Below the pieces are notes generated by a model that saw nothing but the letters and a program-made list of their open reading frames with translations, was not told where the DNA came from and did not search any database. A stretch of DNA of 64,000 nucleotides, taken from the NCBI RefSeq assembly GCF_014595995.2, contig NZ_CP063989.1, forward strand, positions 620,001 through 684,000. The letters are read 5' to 3'. The number at the start of each line of letters is the position of its first letter. Positions within the stretch are counted from its first letter, which is position 1. Position numbers and translations under genes: made by a program. This DNA comes from Actinomyces respiraculi (GTDB lineage Bacteria > Actinomycetota > Actinomycetes > Actinomycetales > Actinomycetaceae). Shown in pieces: positions 17,871 through 27,045 of the stretch.

Positions 17871-20800
17871 CAGAAGGTCACCTCCTGGTTGGTACGACGA
17901 CGGATGACAGTGACCTCGTCGCGGTTGTTGCCGGTGGGGCCGATGTAGTTGAAGGCGTAGGCCAGCTGGGCGTAGCCGCCGGCGAAGTGGCTCGGCTTGA
18001 GCACGATGCGGGTCATGGAGTTGTGGGTGCCTCCGCGGCGTCCCGAGCCCTCGGTCAGGGGGGTGTTCATCGTGCGCTCCTGGGCGTGGTGCATGAAGAC
18101 CGTGCCCTCGGGGATGCGGTGGGAGACGATGGCGCGCGCCGCCACGATGCCGTTGCGGTTGGTGGCCTCGATCCACTCGTTGTCCCGCACGCCGATCTTG
18201 ACGGCGTCGGCCGGGCTCATCCACACGGTCTGGCCGCCGCGCCCCAGGGTGAGCATGTGCAGGTTGTCGTAGTACTGGGAGTGGATCGCCCACTTGTTGT
18301 GGACGGTGAGGTAGCGCACCGCGACCTGCAGCTCGCCCGCCTGCGTCGTGGAGACGGCGCCGGGGGCGGCCTCCCCGTACAGGCTGGCGAAGTCCAGCGG
18401 TGGGCGGAACTGCGGCAGGCTCTCGCCCATGTCCCGCAGCCAGTCGTGGTCGAGGTAGTAGTGCATGCGGCCGGTCAGGGTGTGCCAGGGCTTGGCGTGC
18501 TCGACGTTAACGACGAAGGCGCTGTAGCGGCGCCCGCCGTGCTCCGAGCCGGACCACTCCGGCGTCGTGATGACCGGCTGCGGCTTGACCTGCGTGTCGG
18601 CGAAGGTCACGAGCCTGCCGGCCTCCTCCTCGCTCAGCTCGACCATCTCGGTGCCGGTGCGCTTGGACAGCGTCCGCCAACCCTCGGTGGCCACGCGCCC
18701 GTTGGTCGCGCCGGACATGTGCATGACGCCGTCGCCGGCGCGGATGGGCGTGTCCACCAGCGGGCGGCCCTCGGCGGCGCCGCAGCCGGTGCCGTGGGCG
18801 GACGCCAGGCGGCCCATCTCCTTGTCCGGTGTCAGGGCGATGCCCTTGGTGGGCAGGCCGAGCTTCTCCACCAGCGGGCCCAGCGCGTTGAACTTGTTGA
18901 GGACCTGCGTGTAGTCGCGCTCGATGGGGATGAGCTTGGGCATCGTCACGCCCGGGACCCAGTCATTGGGCATGGCGGACACATCGCCGTGCGCCATCGT
19001 CAGGGCGTCGGGGGTGTCGTGGTTGAGAGGGGCGGCCACGACATCTGTCTGGGTGCCCAGGTACGTCGGGGCCCACTCGGAGACCATCCGGGCCAGCTGT
19101 TGGTAGATGTCGAAGTCGCTGCGCGCCTCCCACGGCGGGTTGATCGCCATGTTGAAGGAGTGGATGAAGGGGTGCATGTCCGTGGTCGACAGGTCGTACT
19201 TCTCGTACCAGGTCGCCGCGGGCAGCACGACGTCGGAGTGCAGGGTGGTGGAGGTGTTGCGGAAGTCCGCGGTCCACATGAGGTCGAGCTTGCCCTGAGG
19301 GGCCTCGTCGCGCCACGTCATCGAGACTGGGCGGCGGCCCTCGGGCGTCTCGGTGGCGTTGACGTCGTTGTCGGCCCCCACCATGTGGCGCAGGAAGAAC
19401 TCGGTGCCCTTGGCGGAGGAGCCGAGCAGGTTCGTGCGCCAGGAGGCGAGGATGCGCGGGAAGTTCTCCTCGGCGTCCGGGTCCTCACAGGCGAAGCGCA
19501 GCTCGCCTGCGCGCAGCTGGTCGACGACGTACTCCTTGGGGTCCATGCCGGCCTCGCGGGCCTGCTGGCCCAGCAGCAGGGGGTTGCGGTTGAAGGTGGG
19601 GTACGACGGCGTCCAGCCGCGCTTCATCGCCTCGACCATCGTGTCCGAGACGGTCTTGCCGGCCAGGGTGCCCGCGCCGAGCGGGGAGGCGAGCCGATCC
19701 GCCGGGGTGTCGTCATAGCGCCACTGGTCGGTGGTGAGGTACCAGAAGCCGGTGGAGATCATCTGTCGGGCGGGCCGGTGCCAGTCGAGGGCGAAGGCCC
19801 ACTGCTGCCAGCCGGAGACGGGGCGGACCTTCTCCTGGCCGACGTAGTGCGCCCAGCCGCCGCCGTTGACGCCCTGGGTGGCGCACATGGAGGTCAGTGC
19901 CAGGATCGTCCGGTAGATCTCGTCGGCGTGGTAGTAGTGGTTGATGCCCGCGCCCATGAGCACCTGGGAGCGGCCGCCGGACTCGATGGCGTTCTGGGCG
20001 AACTCGCGGGCCACGCGGATGGCCGCGGGCCCAGCCACGCCGGTGAGCTCGCTGGCCCAGGCCGGGGTGCCCGGCACGGTCGCGTCGTGGTAGCCCTCGG
20101 GCCACTCGCCGGGCAGGCCGGGGCGCTTGACGGCGTAGTTGGCGAGCAACAGGTCGTAGACGGTGGTCACGAGGCGGCCGTCGCTCAGGCGGGTGGCGGG
20201 CACGCCCCGGCGCATGACGCCGCCGCCCACGGTGCCGGTGGGCGTCTGGGATCCGGGCACATCGAAGCGGGGCAGCAGGATCTCGACGTTCTCGACCGTG
20301 TGGCCGGTGCCGCGCAGCTCCTCGATGCTCATGACCGGGTCCAGGCCCTCCATGAGCAGGTTCCACCGGCCCATGCCCTCGGGGGTGAAGCGGTCGGCGA
20401 GGGTGCCCCCGGGGTCCTGGGGGCCGCGCTCGCGGTCCCACACGAGGGGACGGAAGCTGTTGCGGGGCATGTCCTGGGCGACGCCGTCGACCTCGTCGGC
20501 GGTGATGAAGCGGCCGGGGACGGTGCCGGTGGCGTCGGGGGAGTCGACGAGCTCGATGAGGAAGGGTGAGTCGGTGTGGCGGCGCATGTAGTCCAGGAAG
20601 AAGGGCTCGCGCCGCCCGACGTGGAACTCGCTGAGGATGACGTGGCCCATGGCCATGGCCAGTGCGCCGTCGGTGCCGGGGGCCACGCGCAGCCACTGGT
20701 CGACGAACTTCGTGTTCTCGGCGTAGTCGGGGGACACGCCGACGACCTTCTGCCCGTGGTAGCGGGCCTCGGTCATGAAGTGGGCGTCGGGGGTGCGGGT

Positions 20801-21631
20801 CAGGGGCAGGTTCGAGCCCCACATGATGAGGTACTGGGCGTTGTACCAGTCGCCGGCCTCGGGCACGTCCGTCTGGTCGCCGAAGACCTGCGGCGAGGCG
20901 GGCGGAAGGTCCGCGTACCAGTCGTAGAAGGAGAGCATGGTACCGCCGATGAGCTCGTGGAAGCGGGCACCCGCCCCGTAGGAGACCATCGACATGGCGG
21001 GGATGACGGAGAAGCCGGCGCAGCGGTCCGGGCCCCAGGTGCGGATCGTGTGGACGTAGGCGGCGGCGATGATGTCCATGGCCTCGTCCCAGCCGACCCG
21101 GACCATGCCGCCCTTGCCGCGGGCGGACTTGTAGGTGCGGGAGGTCTCGGGGTCCCCGGTGACCTCGGCCCAGGCGGCGACGGCGTCGCCGTCGTGCCGC
21201 TTCCTGGCGGTGCGGAAGGCGTCGAGCAGGACGGAGCGCACGTAGGGGTAGCGGATGCGTGTGGGGGAGTAGGTGTACCAGGAGAAGGCGGCGCCGCGGG
21301 GGCAGCCGCGGGGCTCGTACTCGGGCATGTCCGGCCCGGTGGTCGGGTAGTCGGTGATCTGCTTCTCCCAGGTGATGACGCCGTCGGTGACGTAGACCTC
21401 CCAGGCGCACGAGCCCGTGCAGTTCACCCCGTGGGTGGAGTGGACCATCTTGTCGTGGCTCCAACGGTGGCGGTAGAAGGTGTCCGCCTCGCGCCCGCCC
21501 TCGAGGAACAGGCGGCGGGCGTCGGCGGAGGGCGTGCCGCGGCGCAGGTAGGAGCCCATCGTGAGCAGGCCGGGCACGGACTCGACGGGGGCTCCGGAGC
21601 TGGGGACGACGTTGTCGGTGGGAGCGGTCAT
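17870..21631 (-). CDS. narG: Respiratory nitrate reductase alpha subunit (molybdenum catalytic)
   Basis: A 1253-residue bis-MGD molybdoenzyme that reduces nitrate to nitrite on the cytoplasmic face of the membrane. The FS0 cluster ligands are His67, Cys71, Cys75 (HGVNCTGSC) and Cys110 (EPRGCPRG). The molybdenum-ligating Asp lies in QTDVPEAGDWYNAQ. Length agrees with NarG of other bacteria. The start at 21631 (MTAPTDN) is chosen because the much longer open frame upstream is the shadow of narK. It follows narK by 44 nt. The cofactor comes from the moa/moe/mob genes at 23.3-28.7 kb. Confidence 0.96.
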   Translation of the reverse strand: MTAPTDNVVPSSGAPVESVPGLLTMGSYLRRGTPSADARRLFLEGGREADTFYRHRWSHDKMVHSTHGVNCTGSCAWEVYVTDGVITWEKQITDYPTTGPDMPEYEPRGCPRGAAFSWYTYSPTRIRYPYVRSVLLDAFRTARKRHDGDAVAAWAEVTGDPETSRTYKSARGKGGMVRVGWDEAMDIIAAAYVHTIRTWGPDRCAGFSVIPAMSMVSYGAGARFHELIGGTMLSFYDWYADLPPASPQVFGDQTDVPEAGDWYNAQYLIMWGSNLPLTRTPDAHFMTEARYHGQKVVGVSPDYAENTKFVDQWLRVAPGTDGALAMAMGHVILSEFHVGRREPFFLDYMRRHTDSPFLIELVDSPDATGTVPGRFITADEVDGVAQDMPRNSFRPLVWDRERGPQDPGGTLADRFTPEGMGRWNLLMEGLDPVMSIEELRGTGHTVENVEILLPRFDVPGSQTPTGTVGGGVMRRGVPATRLSDGRLVTTVYDLLLANYAVKRPGLPGEWPEGYHDATVPGTPAWASELTGVAGPAAIRVAREFAQNAIESGGRSQVLMGAGINHYYHADEIYRTILALTSMCATQGVNGGGWAHYVGQEKVRPVSGWQQWAFALDWHRPARQMISTGFWYLTTDQWRYDDTPADRLASPLGAGTLAGKTVSDTMVEAMKRGWTPSYPTFNRNPLLLGQQAREAGMDPKEYVVDQLRAGELRFACEDPDAEENFPRILASWRTNLLGSSAKGTEFFLRHMVGADNDVNATETPEGRRPVSMTWRDEAPQGKLDLMWTADFRNTSTTLHSDVVLPAATWYEKYDLSTTDMHPFIHSFNMAINPPWEARSDFDIYQQLARMVSEWAPTYLGTQTDVVAAPLNHDTPDALTMAHGDVSAMPNDWVPGVTMPKLIPIERDYTQVLNKFNALGPLVEKLGLPTKGIALTPDKEMGRLASAHGTGCGAAEGRPLVDTPIRAGDGVMHMSGATNGRVATEGWRTLSKRTGTEMVELSEEEAGRLVTFADTQVKPQPVITTPEWSGSEHGGRRYSAFVVNVEHAKPWHTLTGRMHYYLDHDWLRDMGESLPQFRPPLDFASLYGEAAPGAVSTTQAGELQVAVRYLTVHNKWAIHSQYYDNLHMLTLGRGGQTVWMSPADAVKIGVRDNEWIEATNRNGIVAARAIVSHRIPEGTVFMHHAQERTMNTPLTEGSGRRGGTHNSMTRIVLKPSHFAGGYAQLAYAFNYIGPTGNNRDEVTVIRRRTNQEVTF

Positions 21632-21675
21632 CTTGGTTCCTTGGCGTGCGTGCGGGGGTGGTGGGCCGGCTGGGC

Positions 21676-23028
21676 TCAGCCCGGTCGCTTGGCGTTGGGC
21701 TGGGCGTAGCGGACCCAGCAGATGACGGCGCACAGGAGGCAGAAGGCCGCGCAGCCGTAGAAGAAGACGGGGGTCTCGATGACGGTCAGCGCGATGCCAA
21801 CGAGGAAGGGTCCCAGCGAGGCGACGGCGGCGGTGAAGCCGATTGCCCCGCCCGCCTGCCGCTTGGGCATGATCATCGGCATCTGTTTGAAGGTGGCGGC
21901 GTTGCCGACCCCGGCGAAGAAGAACATGGTGAGCAGGCCGACCATGAAGACGGGGAAGTCGCTGGGCGAGTCCGCGATGGCGGCCTGGAAGCCGCAGAAG
22001 GCCATGGAGACGGCCATGCCGATGGCGGAGACGAAGGTCCAGATGGCGCCGCCGAAGCGGTCGCACAGGGGGCCCCAGGCGAAGCGGAGGAAGGAGCCGA
22101 TGAGGGTGCCGATGAAGGCGTAGGAGGCGCCCTTGGGCAGCGCGTCGACGGCGAAGGTCTCGGCGAGGGTGGAGGAGGTGCCGTAGGTGTTGTTGATGAT
22201 GTTGGCGGTCTGTGCGGCGAATCCGGAGAAGATGCCGAAGGTCATGATGTAGAGGACGGTCATGAGCCAGGTGTCGACGTTGCCGAAGATGTCGAGCTGT
22301 TGCTTGACGTTGGCCTTGACCGGCACGTCCTTGATGTAACGGAAGGCCAGGAAGGCCGCGATGAGGGACCAGGGCAGGAAGAAGACGGTGGCGTTGACGA
22401 CCATCGGAGCGCCCTCCTCGAAGGGGGTGACCCAGGTCAGGCCCAGCAGGGAGGTGCTCAGCAGGACGGGGGCGGCGAGCTGGATGACGCTCATGCCCAT
22501 GTTGCCCAGGCCGCCCTGCAGGCCCAGGGCCGTGCCCTGCAGGCGCTTGGGGAAGTAGAAGCCGGTGGACGGCATGTATCCCGAGAAGGTGGCGGCGCCG
22601 ATGCCGCAGGTGAAGGCGAGGGCCAGGAGAGTGCCAAAGGGGGTGCCGGGGTTCTGCACGGCGAAGAACCAGCCGAGCATCGGCAGGACGAAGAGGAGGG
22701 AGGACCAGCCGATCATCTTGCGCGAGCCGATGGTGGCGGGCAGGAACATGTAGATGAGCCTGAGGGCAGCGCAGGACAGTCCCGGCATCGAGGTGATCCA
22801 GTAGATCTCGTTCTTGCTCAGGTCGAAGCCCACCTCGTTCAGGCGCGGCGCGATGGCGCTGGGCAGGAACCAGACGGTGAAGCCGAGCATGAGCGAGAAG
22901 GTCGTGATGGCCAGCGTCATCCACGCGATCCGCGAGCTCCAGCGCTCGGGGTCCTCGGGGCTCCAGCCGCGAAGGACTGCGCCTGAGGTGTCGAGGGCGG
23001 GGAGGGTCTGCTCGTCGGTGCTGCTCAT
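21676..23028 (-). CDS. narK: Nitrate/nitrite MFS transporter NarK
   Basis: A 450-residue major-facilitator protein with about 12 membrane spans, importing nitrate and/or exporting nitrite. Nitrate-porter features include the glycine-rich segments CGIGAATFSGYMPSTG, FYFPKRLQGTALGLQGGLGN and GVGNAATFKQMPM. The start at 23028 has AGGAG 7 nt upstream; an in-frame ATG at 23052 carries a near-copy of the same context (TCCCATGAGCAG) and is an alternative. It is the first gene of the nar-mod-moeB unit, and its 5' region holds a perfect 12-bp stem. Confidence 0.94.
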   Translation of the reverse strand: MSSTDEQTLPALDTSGAVLRGWSPEDPERWSSRIAWMTLAITTFSLMLGFTVWFLPSAIAPRLNEVGFDLSKNEIYWITSMPGLSCAALRLIYMFLPATIGSRKMIGWSSLLFVLPMLGWFFAVQNPGTPFGTLLALAFTCGIGAATFSGYMPSTGFYFPKRLQGTALGLQGGLGNMGMSVIQLAAPVLLSTSLLGLTWVTPFEEGAPMVVNATVFFLPWSLIAAFLAFRYIKDVPVKANVKQQLDIFGNVDTWLMTVLYIMTFGIFSGFAAQTANIINNTYGTSSTLAETFAVDALPKGASYAFIGTLIGSFLRFAWGPLCDRFGGAIWTFVSAIGMAVSMAFCGFQAAIADSPSDFPVFMVGLLTMFFFAGVGNAATFKQMPMIMPKRQAGGAIGFTAAVASLGPFLVGIALTVIETPVFFYGCAAFCLLCAVICWVRYAQPNAKRPG

Positions 23029-23321
23029 GGGAACTCCTGTCTGACTGCTCATGGGGACGTGTGTCTGACGTGGCTCTGACGCTGCGCACGGTGCCGGGCG
23101 CCGGGGGCAGGAGGGGAGATGGCTTCCTGTCATGATGAGCGAGGTGCTGCTGGGGTGGAATGGGTGGACTTCTGTCCCGGAACCGTGCGGGTTCCGGGAC
23201 ACTGATTTGTCACGGACGGCACCGCATTAAGTCATAGGCTCATGCTCTAATAAGTGACGTCGCACACACGGTGGGACGGCTGACGGCGGGGTGCGCGAGC
23301 CTGGCCGTCTACGGTGCGACC
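23029..23321. promoter_or_regulatory. narK / moaB divergent intergenic region with perfect inverted repeat
   Basis: The region separates the minus-strand nar unit from plus-strand moaB. At 23173-23201 a 12-bp perfect stem, TGTCCCGGAACC and its complement, encloses the 5-nt loop GTGCG. No U-tract follows on either strand, so an operator or mRNA-leader element is as likely as a terminator. An AT-richer patch at 23224-23258 (attaagtcat, ctaataagtg) is the likely promoter zone for both directions. No clear FNR-type half sites are seen. Confidence 0.55.
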
Positions 23322-23897
23322 ATGCGCACGTCCTCACAGCCCGCCTCCCGGTCGGCCGCCCAGCCCGACGCCGACGCCGTCGTCCACAAGGCCCTCATGC
23401 CCCTCGAAGAGCCCGTCCGCGGCGCCGTCATCACCGTCTCCGACCGCTGCGCCAGCGGCGAGCGGGAGGACTCCTCCGGCCCGCTCGCCCAGCGCCTGCT
23501 CGGCGAGCACGGCGTCGTCGTCGACACGGTCGTCATCGTCCCCGACGATGTCGAGGCCGTCCGCTCCGCCATCCGCGCCGCCGTGTCCGACGGCGCCCGT
23601 GTCGTCCTGACCGCAGGCGGCACCGGCGTCACCCCCTACGACCTGACCCCCGAGGCCACCGCCCCGTTGCTCGTCACCCGCCTTGAGGGCCTGGAGGCCC
23701 AGATCCGTGCCCACGGCCTGACCAAGACCCCGCTGGCCGGGCTCTCACGCGGCCTCGTCGGCGTCACCAGCCGCCAGGCCGACGGCGCCCTCGTCGTCAA
23801 CGCCCCCGGCTCGCGCGGCGGGGTCACGGACACCGTCGCCGTCATCGGCCCGCTCGTGCCCCACGTCCTCGAGCAGCTCGGCGGCGGTGACCACTGA
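23322..23897 (+). CDS. Molybdenum cofactor biosynthesis protein MoaB/MogA
   Basis: About 191 residues from the ATG at 23322. The MoCF-binding fold is clear: AVITVSDRCASGEREDSSGP near the N-terminus, VVLTAGGTGVTPYDLTPEAT in the middle (the GGTG molybdopterin-binding loop) and VVNAPGSRGGVTD near the C-terminus. Such proteins adenylate molybdopterin before metal insertion by MoeA. MoaB and MogA are not separated by these motifs. The start is uncertain: no good ribosome-binding site precedes 23322, and a GTG at 23271 is in frame. It is convergent with mobA, 8 nt away. Confidence 0.88.
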   Translation: MRTSSQPASRSAAQPDADAVVHKALMPLEEPVRGAVITVSDRCASGEREDSSGPLAQRLLGEHGVVVDTVVIVPDDVEAVRSAIRAAVSDGARVVLTAGGTGVTPYDLTPEATAPLLVTRLEGLEAQIRAHGLTKTPLAGLSRGLVGVTSRQADGALVVNAPGSRGGVTDTVAVIGPLVPHVLEQLGGGDH

Positions 23898-23905
23898 GCG
23901 CGCCC

Positions 23906-24610
23906 TCAGCCGTCCCGCTCCCAGGCGGCGATCTCCTCCCACGTGTCCAGGTCCCGCCCCGCGCCCCGCAGCGCCCCCAGGTCCACCTCGAGGGGCGCGA
24001 GCACCCCGAGTACACGCCTGAGAGCCACGTCGCGCAGCGGCGCCCCGCCGGGTGCAACGGCCTCACGGAGAGGACCCGTGCGGTAGACGCCCACGAGGTA
24101 CTGGCGGTGAGCGCCGTCCGTGCTCACCGCCCCTGACGCCCCCGGTGAGGCGGTCAGACGGGCGACGAGCCCCGGCAGGGCGCGCCACGCCTCGGGCGCG
24201 TCACAGGCGAGCAGGGCCGTCGTCGGGACCGACGTGCGCCCCCCGGCACCCAGGGCGAGCAGGCCCGCCCCCGCCCCCGCCACCGGCCCGCCGAGCGGCG
24301 GGTCCTCCAGCGCCCGGCGCACACCGGCGGGCAGGGCCACGTCCTCAGGCGCCACGACGACGACCTCGCCCAGCGCGAGCGAGCCGCGCAGGCTGTCCAA
24401 GCCCCTGAGCACGTGGTCGATGAGACGGGCCCCGCGCGCCACGACGTCGGGCTTGGAGGCCCCACCCAGACGCGCGCCCGTCCCACCCGCGAGCACAACG
24501 ACGTCGAGACCCCCCGCCCCAGCGGCCGATGGGACCGCCGCGGCCGGGTCGGGGCAACCTGCCCGGTGCACGGACTCAGCCCTCGCCGTCGGCCGGACGG
24601 ACCCAGTCAC
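23906..24610 (-). CDS. mobA: Molybdenum cofactor guanylyltransferase MobA
   Basis: Up to 234 residues. It transfers GMP to the molybdenum cofactor, making the guanine-dinucleotide form required by NarG. The nucleotide-binding signature VVLAGGTGARLGGASKPDV sits near residue 40, and ALLACDAPEAW holds the metal-binding Asp. The C-terminus (DLDTWEEIAAWE) matches the NTP-transferase family end. The annotated start overlaps moaC by 35 nt; the first 30 or so residues are poorly conserved in type, and translation may begin further in. It is the last gene of moeA-moaC-mobA. Confidence 0.82.
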   Translation of the reverse strand: MTGSVRPTARAESVHRAGCPDPAAAVPSAAGAGGLDVVVLAGGTGARLGGASKPDVVARGARLIDHVLRGLDSLRGSLALGEVVVVAPEDVALPAGVRRALEDPPLGGPVAGAGAGLLALGAGGRTSVPTTALLACDAPEAWRALPGLVARLTASPGASGAVSTDGAHRQYLVGVYRTGPLREAVAPGGAPLRDVALRRVLGVLAPLEVDLGALRGAGRDLDTWEEIAAWERDG

Positions 24611-25076
24611 CCGAGCGGCCCCCCGACTTCGCCGTCACCCGCGCCTCGCGCAGGCACACCGAGCGATCCACGCCCTTGATCATGTCCACCACCGCCAGGC
24701 CCGCCACCGTCGCGGCCGTCAGCGCCTCCATCTCCACCCCCGTGCGCTCCGCCGTGCGCACCGTCGTCTCGATGCGCACGCCCCCGTCCTCGATGGCGAG
24801 GTCGACGCTGCACCCGTGCACGCCGATGACGTGCGCCAGTGGCAGCAGGTCCGGTACCCTCTTCGCCGCTGCGATGCCCGCCACCCGCGCCACGGCCAGC
24901 ACATCGCCCTTGGGGACGCTGCCCTCGCGCAGGGCGGCAACCACCAGTGGAGAGCACTGGACGAAGGCGCTCGCGCTCGCGGTGCGCACGGTCGGCTGCT
25001 TGGCGGTGACGTCCACCATGTAGGCGGCGCCGGCCTCATTCAGGTGGGTCAGGCGGATCTGAGAGGGGTCAGTCAC
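24576..25076 (-). CDS. moaC: Cyclic pyranopterin monophosphate synthase MoaC
   Basis: A 166-residue enzyme acting with MoaA to turn GTP into cyclic pyranopterin monophosphate. Conserved MoaC sequence is present throughout: MVDVTAKQPTVRTASASAFV, KGDVLAVARVAGIAAAKRVP, DLLPLAHVIG and ALTAATVAGLAVVDMIKGVD, including the catalytic Lys and Asp of the last block. The start is GTG at 25076, whose GTGA overlaps the moeA stop. In-frame sequence upstream of that is not MoaC-like. Confidence 0.94.
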   Translation of the reverse strand: MTDPSQIRLTHLNEAGAAYMVDVTAKQPTVRTASASAFVQCSPLVVAALREGSVPKGDVLAVARVAGIAAAKRVPDLLPLAHVIGVHGCSVDLAIEDGGVRIETTVRTAERTGVEMEALTAATVAGLAVVDMIKGVDRSVCLREARVTAKSGGRSGDWVRPADGEG

Positions 25077-26434
25077 GGGTCTCTCCGTTCGCGGGTCGGG
25101 TACGTGGGCAGGGGTGAGGCGGGGTGCGTCAGGAGGATGAGGCCGACCTCCTGGCCCGGCTCGACGGCGGGCGTGTGGGCCTCGACGACGGCGAGGGCCT
25201 GCGCGGCCCCGAGCGAGGCGACCAGGTGGGAGCCGGAGCCCAGGCGGTGCACCGGCGCCACCCACGGGGGCGCGTCCGGCAGGTCCCGGCCCTCACCGTC
25301 CGGTGGGGCCACCAGGCGCACCGGCAGGTACTGACGGCGCTCGCCCGCCGCCCTCCAGCCCACCGCCGCGCGCGCAGCAACCGGCACCATCGAGGCGGTC
25401 ACCTCCCGGCGGCCGTGGCCGGACAGGACCGCCAGCGCGGGGGCGACGAAGACCGTGAAGGACACCAGCACGCTCACCGGGTTGCCCGGAAGCATGATGA
25501 CGGGCACCTGCCGGCCGTCCTGCGCGAGCACCGTGCCGTGCCCCTGCGGCTTGCCCGGCTGCATCGCGACCCTCGCGAAGGACACGTGCGTGCCACTCGA
25601 GTGCTCGTGGGAGGCGGCCAGCATGGTGAACGGGTCGAAGGCGCCCGCGGACACACCGCCGGAGGTGACCACGAGGTCCGCGGCCTTCGCCGCCTCGCCC
25701 AGCACCTGGGCGAGGTCCGCGGCGGTGTCGCCGACGCGCGGGACCGCCACCGTCAGGGCCCCGTGCTCGGCGAGCAGGCCCTGGAGCAGCAGCCCGTTGG
25801 AGTCGGGGACCGAGCCCGGCGCCAGGGGGGTGCCGGCATCGACCAGCTCCGTACCGGTGGAGACGACGGCGACGCGTGGGCGCGGGTGGGCCCGCACGTC
25901 GGACAGGCCCACCGAGGCCAGGGAGGACAGGACCGCCGCCGACAGCACCGTGCCCGCCCGCGCCACCGGGTCTCCGACGGCGACGTCCTCGCCCGCGCGG
26001 CGCACGTTGAGGCCGGCGCGGGCCCGGGCGCGGACCTCGACCTCCCGCGGCAGCGGCGCCTGGCCGGGCTCCTGGTCCGTGTCCTCCACCCGGACGACGG
26101 CGTCGGCTCCCTCGGGCAGCATGGCGCCGGTCATGATGCGCATCGCGGTGCCCGGTGCGAGCGGGCCGGGCGCTGCGCCCGCGGGCACGTCGCCCGAGAC
26201 CGGCAGGCGCACAGGGGCGCGGTCAGCGCCGACGGTCTGCGCGGCGCGTACGGCGTAGCCGTCCATCGCGGAGTTCGTCCACGCAGGCACCGGCAGGCGG
26301 GCACGGAGGTCCTGGGCGAGGACGAGCCCGTGGGCGTCGGCCAGCGGGACCTGCCCGGCCGGCAGCGGCGCGAGCGTGCTCAGCAGTGCGTCGAGGTACT
26401 CCTCGGGGGAGAGCATCTGCGGGGCGTGAGCCAT
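25073..26434 (-). CDS. moeA: Molybdopterin molybdenumtransferase MoeA
   Basis: A 453-residue enzyme that inserts molybdate into adenylated molybdopterin. Landmarks are the N-terminal PAWTNSAMDGYAVRA, the catalytic IMTGAMLPEGADAVVRVEDT, the central MoCF-like domain with VVSTGTELVDAG, SVPDSNG and VVTSGGVSAG, and MLPGNPVSVLVSF. A C-terminal beta domain follows. The start at 26434 (MAHAPQ) is chosen because the longer open frame upstream is the shadow of moaE. It is the first gene of moeA-moaC-mobA and is divergent from moaE. Confidence 0.94.
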   Translation of the reverse strand: MAHAPQMLSPEEYLDALLSTLAPLPAGQVPLADAHGLVLAQDLRARLPVPAWTNSAMDGYAVRAAQTVGADRAPVRLPVSGDVPAGAAPGPLAPGTAMRIMTGAMLPEGADAVVRVEDTDQEPGQAPLPREVEVRARARAGLNVRRAGEDVAVGDPVARAGTVLSAAVLSSLASVGLSDVRAHPRPRVAVVSTGTELVDAGTPLAPGSVPDSNGLLLQGLLAEHGALTVAVPRVGDTAADLAQVLGEAAKAADLVVTSGGVSAGAFDPFTMLAASHEHSSGTHVSFARVAMQPGKPQGHGTVLAQDGRQVPVIMLPGNPVSVLVSFTVFVAPALAVLSGHGRREVTASMVPVAARAAVGWRAAGERRQYLPVRLVAPPDGEGRDLPDAPPWVAPVHRLGSGSHLVASLGAAQALAVVEAHTPAVEPGQEVGLILLTHPASPLPTYPTRERRDP

Positions 26435-26593
26435 CTCGGGTCCTTCCGTCGCGGTGGGGCGCCTTGAGGACATCATGCCCCGGGGTGCCGGCTGACAGCG
26501 GGGCACTGTGGGAGGTGAGCGACCCTCCGTGTACGGTCGGGGGCGTGGGCCCGGTCCCGCGCCCGGGACCGCCGCCCCTTGACGAGGAGAAGC

Positions 26594-27034
26594 ATGACGC
26601 AGCCCCGCACCAGCGCCGTCGTCGTCCGCGCTGAGGTCACCACCGACGCGATCAGCGCGGCCGAGCTCGCCAAGGCCGTCGAGCACCGCGCTGCCGGCGC
26701 CGTCGTCACCTTCGACGGCGTGGTCCGCGACCACGACGGCGGGCGGGCCGTGACCGCTCTGACGTACGAGGCGCACCCGAGCGCCGACGCCGTCATCGCC
26801 CAGATCGCCGCCGAGATCGCCGCACGACCGGGCCTGCGCGCCGTCGCCCTCGTCCACCGCGTCGGCAACCTGACGATCGGGCAGACGGCTCTCGCCGTCG
26901 CCGTCAGCGCCGATCACCGCGCCCCCGCCTTCGAGGCTGTGCGCGACCTCGTCGAGGAGGTCAAGACGCGCCTGCCCGTGTGGAAGCACCAGGCCTTCAC
27001 CGACGGCACCCGGACGTGGTCCAACCTCGCCTGA
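26594..27034 (+). CDS. moaE: Molybdopterin synthase catalytic subunit MoaE
   Basis: A 146-residue subunit that, with thiocarboxylated MoaD, converts cyclic pyranopterin monophosphate to molybdopterin. Conserved elements are GAVVTFDGVVRDHDGG, LTYEAHPSAD, ALVHRVGNLTIGQTALAVAV and the C-terminal catalytic region VKTRLPVWKHQAF with its two essential lysines. The ATG at 26594 has GAGGAG 4-9 nt upstream. It is convergent with moaD across a tandem hairpin repeat. Confidence 0.94.
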   Translation: MTQPRTSAVVVRAEVTTDAISAAELAKAVEHRAAGAVVTFDGVVRDHDGGRAVTALTYEAHPSADAVIAQIAAEIAARPGLRAVALVHRVGNLTIGQTALAVAVSADHRAPAFEAVRDLVEEVKTRLPVWKHQAFTDGTRTWSNLA

Positions 27035-27045
27035 GCTCGCTGACC

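Noticed and set aside
17870..23089. A 1739-residue protein covering narG and beyond
   Set aside because: The N-terminal 480 residues are a shadow of narK on the same strand; NarG begins at 21631.
26435..26989. N-terminal extension of MoeA
   Set aside because: This stretch is the antisense shadow of moaE.
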